In this document: positions 37,285-46,152 of the stretch, piece after piece
Position numbering within the stretch: position 1 is the stretch's first letter
Layout: each line of letters begins with the position of its first letter
From: Ammoniphilus resinae
GTDB lineage: Bacteria; Bacillota; Bacilli; Aneurinibacillales; RAOX-1
Assembly (NCBI RefSeq): GCF_017873965.1
Contig: NZ_JAGGKT010000001.1
Span: forward strand, 186,001 to 250,000
Length of the DNA: 64,000 nucleotides
Direction of reading: 5' to 3'
The notes under the pieces: generated by a model
What the model saw: only the letters and a program-made list of their open reading frames with translations
Told to the model about the DNA's origin: nothing
Databases searched by the model: none
Position numbers and translations under genes: made by a program

Positions 37285-39270
37285 TTCTGTTAAATTTAAG
37301 CCCTTAAGATAAGGAGTGTATTCAATATCATAGGTATCAAGATAAACATCGGTGTCAGAAGAAGGAAGTCCTGGTGTTTCTTTCTCAAAGATTCCACGAT
37401 TAAATTCAATAGTTAATCGGGATATAAGGCTATCCTCCTCCCGTTTTGTATTCAATTCAATCATGGGAATATCAGTATTTCCGTTGGCTGTACCTGTAGC
37501 AAAACCACCGTTAATCCAGTTAAAGGAATCGATAGAGTATACCTTTAATGATTTTTCCGAATACAAAAAGGCGGATAACGGTCTAAAATCTGTAGGTAAA
37601 TCCTCAGGATTGAGATCGGGAAAGCGGTTGGAAATCGTGATCGTTCCTGAAGAAACAATGATTAAATTTTGATCGGGGAGATTGCTTATTTCACGAATCG
37701 TCACATCTCCGTCGACGTAAATTGTTCCGTTGACATGGATATCACCAACAATATCCAGATTTCCTTTAATAAAAATGGTGCCTGTAAAGGTAAAGGGAGC
37801 GTTATCGCGATCAGGATCACATTTTTCAGGGCTTTCCGCAAAGGAACTTTTACACCCCATTTCTACCGCGGCTTTATCTTCACTAAAAAAGGGATTGCTC
37901 GGACTTGGACCGATAAATAGCCGTTGGAATCTTGGGGTTGCCAGTTGATTTCCGGTAAGTCTGGTAGTTAGGGTTAGTCCGCTGGCCAGCTGCATACCCA
38001 TCGTGTGATCCCGCTGCACATGGATAACAACGTCATTGCCTTGGATACCTGATACGTCTACCCTGGAGAATTCCTTGCTTTCAGAGGATGTATAATCTTC
38101 TTCTGTCCACGGCGGGTTATTTTCTTTGAGAACAATGGGTTGATTCACATGGTCGTCTACAATGAGAGGGACGTTTCTATATAAGCTCGGTGTTGCCGCG
38201 TATTGACTAAACTTTTCTTCTACCAATGTAGAAACGTCCCCTATGGAGGAATCAGAAGGATCCACTCGTTCAAAGAGCGGGGGATCATATTCAGGGATAT
38301 AAGGTTTGTTTACAGTCGAATCTAAATTGTCTATCCCTCTCGGCATAAATACTCTGTTTGCTCTTAAAGAATCCCGTCTAATCTCTTCAGGGTTGTGCTC
38401 CCTTGGCAGCATATCTGGTTCAATGTAAGGGTTAAAATTTTCTGCCAAGGTCACCTTATATAGATTGGCAAGATCCCCATTAAGCCGTATTTTTCCTTTA
38501 ATAAAAGATTGGGTACTAAGCGAACCACCACTATCGGGTCCTGTATACCATCTGTCTTGATCAGCCGAATCATCATAGATGCTGTATCGGTATCCATCGC
38601 TTGTTAATAAACGTTGTCCGACCGTTACATCACCGATGATATTGCTGCCGCCAAATAGACGCAATTCACCCGGCGTGCTAACTGCGTAATGAAACGGCGC
38701 AGCAATGTTGTTAATATAAACGGTTGCTTCCAACTTAACCTTTTTGGAGGCAGTATCATTGTTTGCCGCTGTTGCTGGGATTCCAATCACCCATACTTTT
38801 AATTTACGGATATAGGGATGGGAATATCCACTGGTTTCAACTTGATAAGGAATAGGCATTTGTTTTTCGGCACCAGACAGGGTGTACGTTTCCTTCATCT
38901 CTTGGAAGCTAATGGCAAAGCTTCTTTTATGATCAGGGAGAAACGTTCGCAGGAATGGCCCGTTTCCGACTTCTGATAAAGCAGCAATATTATCAATGAG
39001 GTCTATTATTGCATCGTTGTCTCCGGGATCGTGCATGGCTGCCAGTACGTCATTTTCATGCATGTTTAGTTTCTTCTTTAAGTATTCCTGGAAATAGACA
39101 AATCCAATATCAGCCAACATTTTCCCTTCTACTTCCTCGTTTGAGAAAGTACGGATTTTTGCATGGTTCAACGTTGAGCTCATGATGGATAGTCCAAGGA
39201 TAGAAAAAATAGTAATCATGAGTAGGACAGTTACAAGTGCGATTCCACTTTCTCTTTTGTTGGTCATCAT
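37282..39270 (-). CDS. PilX-like pilus-assembly protein with bactofilin-like strand repeats
   Basis: A 662-residue protein with a short basic leader and one N-terminal TM helix (SGIALVTVLLMITIFSILGLSIM), typical of PilX-type minor pilins (no E5 motif). Two regions of short repeating beta strands, resembling polymer-forming or right-handed-helix folds, follow (FGGSNIIGDVTVGQRLL; GTIFIKGNLDIVGDIHVNGTIYVDGDV). AGAGGATAATTAG precedes ATG 39270. It is the last gene of a three-gene minus-strand minor-pilin operon (spacing 5 bp to the next). It is much longer than classical PilX, so the distal part may be an exposed functional domain. Confidence 0.75.
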   Translation of the reverse strand: MMTNKRESGIALVTVLLMITIFSILGLSIMSSTLNHAKIRTFSNEEVEGKMLADIGFVYFQEYLKKKLNMHENDVLAAMHDPGDNDAIIDLIDNIAALSEVGNGPFLRTFLPDHKRSFAISFQEMKETYTLSGAEKQMPIPYQVETSGYSHPYIRKLKVWVIGIPATAANNDTASKKVKLEATVYINNIAAPFHYAVSTPGELRLFGGSNIIGDVTVGQRLLTSDGYRYSIYDDSADQDRWYTGPDSGGSLSTQSFIKGKIRLNGDLANLYKVTLAENFNPYIEPDMLPREHNPEEIRRDSLRANRVFMPRGIDNLDSTVNKPYIPEYDPPLFERVDPSDSSIGDVSTLVEEKFSQYAATPSLYRNVPLIVDDHVNQPIVLKENNPPWTEEDYTSSESKEFSRVDVSGIQGNDVVIHVQRDHTMGMQLASGLTLTTRLTGNQLATPRFQRLFIGPSPSNPFFSEDKAAVEMGCKSSFAESPEKCDPDRDNAPFTFTGTIFIKGNLDIVGDIHVNGTIYVDGDVTIREISNLPDQNLIIVSSGTITISNRFPDLNPEDLPTDFRPLSAFLYSEKSLKVYSIDSFNWINGGFATGTANGNTDIPMIELNTKREEDSLISRLTIEFNRGIFEKETPGLPSSDTDVYLDTYDIEYTPYLKGLNLTE

Positions 39271-39275
39271 TCTAA

Positions 39276-39965
39276 TTATCCTCTTTGCAAGTTATTCACT
39301 GCGATTTCTATTTTTGTTATTTTAATATATTCAAAGGGCGGAGAATCTTCTTCTAATGCAGTTACCACTTCATCCCATCCGGTAAAACCTGAATGTTGTC
39401 CATCCATCTCAAGAAAGTAAGAGCTTTTGGGGACGACAACCAGAAAAACAAGAAGTTTTTTGTTATCATCAGACAACTTGAATAGCCCATCAATAAGGTA
39501 AAGCTGATGGTTAAAATTAAAATCAGGGATTTGAAAGGTTTGTTTTACGATCTCTGATCGAGGCACTTTCCTATCAAGTGTCTCATCATATTCGTAGGTT
39601 ACATGTGTTTTATAGGTTGTTAAACTTGCTTTTAACTCTTGGGCTTCACTTTCCGAAATAGAACTGCCTAATTTAGGACTTTGAAAAATGGTGAGCAAAT
39701 CATCTTTTCTTTTATCCGTAGTTTCTAAACCTGTGTCGCTAATTTCGAAGAAACTAGCTCCTTCAACTTTTGTCATGATATCTGCAATCGTAAAATCTAA
39801 TTCATTTCTAAGATTAGATTGTTTAAGTGTTTTTTGGTAGCGATCAACACCGGACAAATAATAGGTTGACAAGGGCAAAACAACGAGAAGAAAAATCGTT
39901 ACACTAAGCAAAAGTTCTAGTACGGTAACTCCTCGCTGATCTAAACGTAATGGATCGATTCGCAT
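39276..39965 (-). CDS. Prepilin-type minor pilin, PilW-like
   Basis: A 229-residue protein with a prepilin cleavage and methylation site (QRG-VTVLELLLSVTIFLLVVLPLSTYYL; Glu at +5), a spine helix and a soluble beta-rich head. Read from ATG 39965. It lies 5 bp from genes on both sides in a three-gene operon. It is inferred to be a minor pilin helping to initiate or tip the fibre. The PilW name is positional and by length; sequence similarity is limited to the N-terminus. Confidence 0.8.
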   Translation of the reverse strand: MRIDPLRLDQRGVTVLELLLSVTIFLLVVLPLSTYYLSGVDRYQKTLKQSNLRNELDFTIADIMTKVEGASFFEISDTGLETTDKRKDDLLTIFQSPKLGSSISESEAQELKASLTTYKTHVTYEYDETLDRKVPRSEIVKQTFQIPDFNFNHQLYLIDGLFKLSDDNKKLLVFLVVVPKSSYFLEMDGQHSGFTGWDEVVTALEEDSPPFEYIKITKIEIAVNNLQRG

Positions 39966-39970
39966 AATTT

Positions 39971-40480
39971 TTACCCTTTCGTTTCGTGACCGATGGCAGT
40001 CGTTAGTGTTGCTAATGGTTGCTTCGTCACCGTAGAATAAATGGCTACTTCGATGATAATAATCGGGCTTAAATCCATCGTTTCATCTGGATCACGATTT
40101 AACGATTGGATTGTAATATGCGGTTCGTATGTTCTATCATTCATCTTTTCTGAAGGTAAAACAAGGGTGTACCCCACCAGTTTTTGCAAATCATTATATC
40201 CAAGTTGGGTCTTATCAGCTAAACCAATCGTAGCTAAATCAGAATCAACCGGTTTAAGAATAGAAGCAGATGGGGATGAGAGATCTCCTTCTTCACTTTT
40301 CCATTGTTCTGCAATCTGCTTAGCGATGTTCATGGCAATTAATTCACTGTCTTGTCTTTTGGATAGAGAAAAGCTATTTATAAAATAGGTACTAAATAAC
40401 ATCAGGACGACTGAAAATAGAACAATGGAAACTAATACCTCTATTAAGGTAAACCCCTTTTGATTTAAACTTTGATTCAA
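39971..40480 (-). CDS. Prepilin-type minor pilin, PilV-like
   Basis: A 169-residue protein with the canonical class III signal (QKG-FTLIEVLVSIVLFSVVLMLFSTYFI), cut by the prepilin peptidase encoded at 49.3 kb. The head is short (PSASILKPVDSDLATIGLADK ... IIIIEVAIYSTVTKQPLATLTTAIG). It is the first gene of the minus-strand operon and is divergent from the VanW/G5 gene. The PilV-like label rests on length, position and N-terminal helix only. Confidence 0.82.
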   Translation of the reverse strand: MNQSLNQKGFTLIEVLVSIVLFSVVLMLFSTYFINSFSLSKRQDSELIAMNIAKQIAEQWKSEEGDLSSPSASILKPVDSDLATIGLADKTQLGYNDLQKLVGYTLVLPSEKMNDRTYEPHITIQSLNRDPDETMDLSPIIIIEVAIYSTVTKQPLATLTTAIGHETKG

Positions 40481-40616
40481 AACGCACTCACCTTCTTCTA
40501 TTCCATTCTTGTTAGACGATGCAACTTTATATTACAATAACCTTACGTTCTTTGTAACAATATGATGAAATTTGTCGAAATTAACCAATCAGTTTTATCT
40601 GAAAGTGGTGAGATAA

Positions 40617-41909
40617 ATGGAACAGGTTCGTGCTTATGCCAAACCTTATGTTGTTGTCTTTTTGATCTTAATTTTGTCCGTTTCGCTTTTGGTAGGTTTT
40701 TCCCATTCATCCGTGTTTGGGATTAAATCATTTGTGGGCGAATTTCAATTTGCATCGGGGGCAACCATTGGCGCTATTTCGGTAGAGGGTCTAAATCGAA
40801 GGGAAGCAACGGTGAAGGTGGAAAAGGCTGTGGAAAATTGGCTAGGTGAACCCTCAATCCAGCTTAGCTGGAATGGAAAGGATTCTTCTATTTATCCATC
40901 CGTCTTTCAATTTGATATTCCAACAAGTATAGAACAGGCATCTTCTACAGGATCCTCTCCGCTAAAGTTAACCATTCTGCATGAAGCCCTCGAAAACAAC
41001 ATGTCCCAATTATTGGACAAGGATATCATGCAACATGTGGATTATCTGTCCTTAGAAAAGGCGATGGAGGATTTGGCTGTAACGTTGCCAGTGCAAAAGA
41101 GTTTACTTAATTTAAGCGATTATCTTGAGAAGGAATCCTCTCCATCGGTTGTCATTGGGAAAAATACCGTTTCTAATCAAGCGAAACAACCGGTTGATTT
41201 GCAAATATTTGCTAAGTTAAATAACTATACAATCGAACCGGGTGAGTCTGTCTCTTTATTAACTTTAATGGGGAAAAATCAGTTTTCCGAAGCTGAACAC
41301 AATTCTCTTAATTTGGCAGCGGCAGGAATCTATCAATTGTTGTTACATACCAATTTAGAGATGATTGAACGCCATATAGGTCGAACAAAACCGGCCTATA
41401 CAGACTTAGGATTTGAGGCAAGTATTATTCCAAACCATTGGGACTTGGTCTTTAAGAATCCAAATCCGGGACCCTATACGTTAAGAACGGTCTATCAAAA
41501 TGATCAACTTACAGTTTCTCTTGAAGGGGCCAAGCTTTCTGCTCGTTATCAACCCTTTTTGTTAGCCAAAAAAGGATTGGAACCGAAAACAATCGTTCAC
41601 TTTAATTCAAATCTGTCTGTGGGTGAGAAGGTTACAGTGGAAAAGGGAGAATTGGGTTATCATGTAGAAGTCTATCGGCAAAAGTGGGAGGATGGAAAAT
41701 TAGTAGGGAAAGAATGGATCTCTGAAGATTATTATCCCCCAATACACCGGGTTGAAGAATGGGGACCTGCTTCTTTACCAGCTTCTGAATCGATTGTTAA
41801 CCCGAGCCCTTCTTCCGATCAGCAAGAAGAAGAAGCCACCCCACAGCAAGTAAACGACGATTTGCAGAAGGATGCTTCAAAGGAAAGTGGCTGGATTATG
41901 ATCAAATAA
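40617..41909 (+). CDS. VanW-family protein with C-terminal G5 domain
   Basis: A 430-residue protein with one N-terminal TM/signal helix (VVVFLILILSVSLLVGFSH). A peptidoglycan-binding-4-like segment (ISVEGLNRREATVKVEKAVENWLGEPSIQLSW) is followed by a VanW core (about 215-320: NNYTIEPGESVSLLTLMG, ... NLEMIERHIGRTKPAYTDLGFEASIIPNHWDLVFKN, PYTLRTVYQNDQL). A G5-type strand repeat (HFNSNLSVGEKVTVEKGELGYHVEVYRQ) precedes an acidic tail. The function of VanW proteins is unknown. It begins the plus-strand pilus operon 40 bp before pilB, so a role in passing the fibre through, or attaching it to, the Gram-positive wall is plausible but unproven. Confidence 0.82.
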   Translation: MEQVRAYAKPYVVVFLILILSVSLLVGFSHSSVFGIKSFVGEFQFASGATIGAISVEGLNRREATVKVEKAVENWLGEPSIQLSWNGKDSSIYPSVFQFDIPTSIEQASSTGSSPLKLTILHEALENNMSQLLDKDIMQHVDYLSLEKAMEDLAVTLPVQKSLLNLSDYLEKESSPSVVIGKNTVSNQAKQPVDLQIFAKLNNYTIEPGESVSLLTLMGKNQFSEAEHNSLNLAAAGIYQLLLHTNLEMIERHIGRTKPAYTDLGFEASIIPNHWDLVFKNPNPGPYTLRTVYQNDQLTVSLEGAKLSARYQPFLLAKKGLEPKTIVHFNSNLSVGEKVTVEKGELGYHVEVYRQKWEDGKLVGKEWISEDYYPPIHRVEEWGPASLPASESIVNPSPSSDQQEEEATPQQVNDDLQKDASKESGWIMIK

Positions 41910-41949
41910 GTGGAAAGGATCTACAACGCCTTACCGAAGGAGTTCAACT

Positions 41950-43611
41950 ATGAAACAGGCACGTAAACGTTTGGGAGATTTATTGGTGGAAGCGGGGCTT
42001 ATTACAGAAGGGCAGTTGGATCAAGCGTTACGTCAAAAAAGCGATAGCCAAAGATTAGGGGATGCCCTACTTCAACAAGGCTTTATAACGGAACAACAGC
42101 TTATTGAGGTACTGGAGTTTCAGTTGGGGATTCCACATGTAAGCTTATACCGCTATCCCATTGATACAACATTAATGACCATAATTCCAAAGGATATAGT
42201 CAAGCGTAATCAATTGATTCCCTTAAAGAAAGAAGGAGATCGATTGTTTGTGGCGATGGCAGATCCTATGGACTATTATGCGATCGATGATTTGCGGATG
42301 GCCACCGGGTTTCAAATTGAACCTGTAATCGCGACAAAGGACGATATATTAAGGGCGATCAATAAGTATTATCAATTCGATGAGTCAATGGATGCGTTTC
42401 TTGAGGAGATTCCTAAAAATCAAGCGCCTGAAGAAAACCGTATCGTTGATGAAGACTCTCCAGTTGTTCGACTTGTTAATCAGATTATTTTGAATGCGGT
42501 TCAGCTGAAGGCCAGTGATATTCATTTTGATCCGCAAGAAACCAAAGTATCAATCCGCTATAGGGTCGATGGAGTTTTGCGGACGGAACGTACATTACCG
42601 AAACATATGCAAAATGTACTGACAGCCCGAATTAAAATAATGGCCAATTTAAACATTACCGAAAACCGTCTGCCTCAGGATGGACGAATTAAAATCAATT
42701 TTGACTATCATGCGGTCGATATCCGGGTTTCTACTTTACCCACCATTTATGGTGAAAAGATTGTCATGCGGGTGTTAGATTTAAGCAGCAGTATAAACGA
42801 TATCGATAAGCTTGGCTTTAACAAAAATAATCATCAGCGGTTTTTAGAATTAATCGAAAGACCCAATGGAATTATCTTAATTACAGGACCAACGGGTTCA
42901 GGGAAAACATCCACCCTTTATGCAGCGTTAAATCGGCTCAATACGGAAGAAGTAAATATTATTACAATAGAAGATCCGGTCGAATATCAAGTTGAGGGGA
43001 TCAGTCAAATCCAAGTTAACCCCCAAGTGGGTTTGACGTTTGCTGCAGGGTTACGATCAATCCTTCGTCAGGATCCGGATATTGTCATGATCGGGGAAAT
43101 TAGGGATAAAGAGACGGCAGAAATCGCCATTCGCGCTGCTCTGACCGGACATTTGGTATTAAGCACACTTCATACGAATGAGGCGATTGGTACCATCACT
43201 CGTCTTATTGATATGGGAGTAGAGCCATTTTTAGTTGCTGCCTCCTTAACCGGTGTACTTTCCCAACGATTGGTGCGCCGGGTTTGTCGAGATTGTCAAG
43301 AACTTCAGGAGGCGACAGAAAGGGAACGAATGATTTTTACCAAGCATGGACTAAAAATCGAACAAGTCGTTCGTGGTAAAGGTTGCGGGAATTGCAATAT
43401 GACGGGATATAAAGGAAGAATCGCGATCCATGAGATGTTGGCGATGGATGAAACCATTCGGAAGATGATTATGAATAATCACGCAATCTCCACCATTCGT
43501 GAATATGCGGTCAAGGAAGGAACAATTTTCCTACAAAAAGATGGGCTGTTAAAGGTAAAGCAGGGTTTAACTACAACGGAAGAAGTGCTAAGGGTTGCCA
43601 TTCAAGAATAG
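41950..43611 (+). CDS. pilB: Type IV pilus extension ATPase PilB with MshEN c-di-GMP-binding domain
   Basis: A 553-residue GspE/PilB motor. The N terminus is an MshEN domain with both tandem 24-residue c-di-GMP motifs: residues 7-30 (RLGDLLVEAGLITEG...) and 35-58 (RLGDALLQQGFITEQ...). The ATPase core carries the Asp box, Walker A at 313 (GPTGSGKTST), the Walker B region (DIVMIGEIRDKETAEI), the His box (STLHTNEA) and a zinc tetracysteine (CRDC ... CGNC). It drives pilin polymerisation at the membrane platform PilC. The MshEN motifs imply direct activation by c-di-GMP, in keeping with the riboswitch before pilA. The ribosome site is AAGGAG, and pilT follows 15 bp later. Confidence 0.96.
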   Translation: MKQARKRLGDLLVEAGLITEGQLDQALRQKSDSQRLGDALLQQGFITEQQLIEVLEFQLGIPHVSLYRYPIDTTLMTIIPKDIVKRNQLIPLKKEGDRLFVAMADPMDYYAIDDLRMATGFQIEPVIATKDDILRAINKYYQFDESMDAFLEEIPKNQAPEENRIVDEDSPVVRLVNQIILNAVQLKASDIHFDPQETKVSIRYRVDGVLRTERTLPKHMQNVLTARIKIMANLNITENRLPQDGRIKINFDYHAVDIRVSTLPTIYGEKIVMRVLDLSSSINDIDKLGFNKNNHQRFLELIERPNGIILITGPTGSGKTSTLYAALNRLNTEEVNIITIEDPVEYQVEGISQIQVNPQVGLTFAAGLRSILRQDPDIVMIGEIRDKETAEIAIRAALTGHLVLSTLHTNEAIGTITRLIDMGVEPFLVAASLTGVLSQRLVRRVCRDCQELQEATERERMIFTKHGLKIEQVVRGKGCGNCNMTGYKGRIAIHEMLAMDETIRKMIMNNHAISTIREYAVKEGTIFLQKDGLLKVKQGLTTTEEVLRVAIQE

Positions 43612-43626
43612 GAGGCAGGGAGGCCT

Positions 43627-44658
43627 GTGGAAATTGTTGAATTATTACAAGCTGCGTTGGACCAAAAGGCATCTGATTTGCATATAACAGTAGGCGTTCC
43701 GCCAGTGCTTCGTGTCCATGGAGAATTGAAGCAGTACAGTCGGGGAGCTCTTACCCCGCAAGATACGGAAGCGATGGCAAAAGAACTTATACCAGCTGAT
43801 CGTTGGGAGATGTTTCAACAAAAAGGTGAACTGGATTTTTCCTATGGTCTTGCAGGAGGAGCTAGGTTCCGGATTAATGCTTATTTCCAACGTTCTTCTG
43901 TCAGTATGGCCATTCGAACGATTCCAACTACCATTCCTACTCTGGAAGAACTGCGGATGCCAGAAGTCCTGAAGAAAATAGCGGCAAAGCCCCAGGGGCT
44001 TGTGTTGGTGACGGGACCTACTGGAAGCGGAAAATCTACTACACTAGCTGCCTTGATCGATTATATTAATCAACAGATGCGCAAACATATTATTACGTTG
44101 GAAGACCCGATTGAATATCTCCACCGGCATAGTAACAGTATTATTGATCAACGAGAGGTTGGGTTTGATACACAAAACTTTGCTAACGGGTTACGCGCCG
44201 CTTTGCGGCAAGATCCTGACGTTATTTTAGTTGGAGAGATGCGCGATTTAGAGACCGTTTCTACGGCCATTACTGCTGCTGAAACGGGTCACTTGGTTTT
44301 TGCTACATTGCATACTAGCGATGCCCCGTCAACTATTGACCGGATTATTGATGTTTTTCCCGCAGCCCAACAGCCACAGATTAGGTTTCAACTGGCTTCG
44401 GTATTGGTCGCTGTTTTATCACAACGGCTTTTTCAAACGATTGATCGGCAAGGAAGACGGGTGGCAACCGAGGTATTAATTAATAATTCAGCAGTGGCAA
44501 ACCTCATTCGTAATGAGAAGATACATCAGATTCCGAGCATCATGCAAACAGGTAGGGCTTTTGGCATGCATACGCTTGATATGTCGATCAAAGAGCTGTT
44601 AGATAAGAAAATTATCACTAGGGAAGCGGCAGAACCTTTTCTAATGGAAAGGGGTTAA
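43627..44658 (+). CDS. pilT: Type IV pilus retraction ATPase PilT
   Basis: A 343-residue PilT motor starting at GTG 43627 after AGGGAGG. The family signature is complete: KASDLHITVGVPPVLRVHG at the N terminus, Walker A GPTGSGKSTT, the Asp box EDPIEYLH, Walker B VILVGEMRDLET and the His box ATLHTSDA. It powers pilus disassembly, so the locus can in principle support twitching motility or DNA uptake. Lies between pilB and pilC with gaps of 15 and 6 bp. A separate retraction motor is typical of T4aP-type systems. Confidence 0.96.
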   Translation: MEIVELLQAALDQKASDLHITVGVPPVLRVHGELKQYSRGALTPQDTEAMAKELIPADRWEMFQQKGELDFSYGLAGGARFRINAYFQRSSVSMAIRTIPTTIPTLEELRMPEVLKKIAAKPQGLVLVTGPTGSGKSTTLAALIDYINQQMRKHIITLEDPIEYLHRHSNSIIDQREVGFDTQNFANGLRAALRQDPDVILVGEMRDLETVSTAITAAETGHLVFATLHTSDAPSTIDRIIDVFPAAQQPQIRFQLASVLVAVLSQRLFQTIDRQGRRVATEVLINNSAVANLIRNEKIHQIPSIMQTGRAFGMHTLDMSIKELLDKKIITREAAEPFLMERG

Positions 44659-44664
44659 CACTTA

Positions 44665-45876
44665 ATGGCTGTATTTCGTTTTGAAGGGCGTGACAGGACA
44701 GGTCGTGTGCGAAAAGGGAATCAGAATGGGGCCTCACGACGCGAGGTGATTTTAAAATTAAGGGAAAAGGGGATTGCTGTCAATCAAATCTGGGAACTGG
44801 AGGATAATCTTCTTTATAAAGAAATTACCATTGGAAATCCTGTCAAGTTTCAAGAATTGGTTATTTTTATACGGCAATTTTCCACATTGCTTGAAGCTGG
44901 TGTAACGGTGGTCGACGCTACAAGAGTATTGGCTAATCAAACGGAAAATAAAACGTTTAGAAGAGTTTTGGAAACGATTGAAGAGGACTTGCGTAGCGGG
45001 AAACTGTTATCAGAGGCAACGGCAAAACACCCGAAGGTCTTTCCCACAATGTTTATTAATATGGTGGAAGCTGGTGAAATCGGCGGGAATCTTGATGATA
45101 CTTTGGAACGTCTTGCGGTCTATTTTGAAAGGCAACATCGAACCAGACAAAAAGTTGTTTCCGCTTTAGCTTATCCGATTACCGTAGGAATTGTTGCGAT
45201 ATGTGTCGTGGCGTTTTTATTAACGAGTGTTGTCCCTACCTTCGCGAATATGTTTCAGGGGTTTGGAGCCGAGCTGCCTGCCATAACGAAGTTTGTTCTT
45301 GGTGCCAGTGAATGGATGCAAGGAAATTGGTGGATCTTTATTTTGCTTGGGATCTCGCTATATGTTGGCTTTTTTCTAGTGAAGAAAAATAAAAACTCTA
45401 AATATTATTTGGATTATTTTACTTTAAAGTTGCCGATCTTTGGCAAATTAGTGCAAAAGGCTATCTTGGCCAGAATGGCAAGGACGTTGAGCAGCCTCTT
45501 TTCAAGTTCGGTACCGATCTTACAGGCCATCACTATTGTAGAAAAGGTTGTCGGAAATGAAGTGCTTGGCCAAGTTTTAACTGTTTCCCGCAGTTCATTG
45601 GAGAAAGGGGAGTCCTTAACAGAACCGATGAAAGGGCATTGGATCTTCCCTCCTTTAGTAACGCAAATGATAACGATTGGTGAACAGACAGGGACGCTTG
45701 ATTTGATGCTTGCCAAAGTAGCGGATTTTTATGAAGCAGAGGTTGAAGCTGCCACCGATCGGATCAAGTCATTAATCGAGCCGTTTATGATTATCATCCT
45801 TGCTGGCGTTGTAGGGACCATCGTAACTTCTATTCTTGTGCCGATGTTTGAGATTTTTAACCACGTAGGTCAATAG
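44665..45876 (+). CDS. pilC: Type IV pilus inner-membrane platform PilC
   Basis: A 403-residue GspF/PilC protein. Two homologous helical T2SSF domains are visible (IRQFSTLLEAGVTVVDATRVLANQ and MARTLSSLFSSSVPILQAITIVEKV), each with GEIGGNL/GEQTGTL-type motifs. Three TM helices occur (ITVGIVAICVVAFLLTSVV; WWIFILLGISLYVGFFLV; FMIIILAGVVGTIVTSILVPMF). It is the membrane rotor platform coupled to PilB and PilT. The next transcription unit, the riboswitch before pilA, begins within 10 bp of its stop codon. Confidence 0.96.
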   Translation: MAVFRFEGRDRTGRVRKGNQNGASRREVILKLREKGIAVNQIWELEDNLLYKEITIGNPVKFQELVIFIRQFSTLLEAGVTVVDATRVLANQTENKTFRRVLETIEEDLRSGKLLSEATAKHPKVFPTMFINMVEAGEIGGNLDDTLERLAVYFERQHRTRQKVVSALAYPITVGIVAICVVAFLLTSVVPTFANMFQGFGAELPAITKFVLGASEWMQGNWWIFILLGISLYVGFFLVKKNKNSKYYLDYFTLKLPIFGKLVQKAILARMARTLSSLFSSSVPILQAITIVEKVVGNEVLGQVLTVSRSSLEKGESLTEPMKGHWIFPPLVTQMITIGEQTGTLDLMLAKVADFYEAEVEAATDRIKSLIEPFMIIILAGVVGTIVTSILVPMFEIFNHVGQ

Positions 45877-45887
45877 TTTGATATAAT
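45858..45887 (+). promoter_or_regulatory. Probable promoter for the riboswitch-pilA transcript
   Basis: A perfect -10 TATAAT at 45882-45887 follows the pilC stop codon. The -35 region (TAACCA) is poor. Transcription would begin about 20 nt before the aptamer, which suits a riboswitch placement. Confidence 0.5.
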
Positions 45888-45912
45888 CATTTACATTCAA
45901 AAATAATTTTAA

Positions 45913-45984
45913 TAGGGATACGAAGAAATACGACTTTAAGATGGGCGCCTGAGTCGTATGGAGTATATGGCGCAACCGGCCCTA
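45913..45984 (+). promoter_or_regulatory. c-di-GMP-II riboswitch upstream of the major pilin
   Basis: Second copy of the class II aptamer. Conserved blocks are GATGGGCGCCTG, GGAGTATATGGCGC and AACCGGCC. P1 pairs TAGGG (45913-45917) with CCCTA (45980-45984). The inner helix pairs GCGCC (45945-45949) with GGCGC (45969-45973). The pseudoknot pairs ATACGACT (45928-45935) with AGTCGTAT (45952-45959), 8 bp perfect and unrelated in sequence to the 28.6-kb copy. Element spacing matches the first copy almost base for base. In Clostridioides difficile a class II c-di-GMP riboswitch likewise precedes the type IV pilin operon. Here it should couple pilin output to c-di-GMP. Confidence 0.88.
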
Positions 45985-46005
45985 CCCGCTTGAAAGGAGG
46001 TTATA

Positions 46006-46032
46006 CTTCCAAGATTTTGGGAAGGGTTTTTT
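46006..46032 (+). terminator. Terminator-like hairpin downstream of the pilA riboswitch
   Basis: A stem CTTCC(AA) / (TT)GG-G-AAG with one bulge is followed by six Ts. CTTCC could instead pair with GGAGG at 45996-46000, giving an alternative structure. It is the likely expression platform, but the switching direction cannot be read from the sequence. Confidence 0.6.
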
Positions 46033-46152
46033 AACATAAATTCCAGTAAAAAGTTCAAAAAGTGTCCCTAAAATCTTGATTTGGATCATAGGCAATCAGA
46101 AAATCATATGCCATAATACAGATATAATAGAGATATTAAAGGAGAGAAATCT

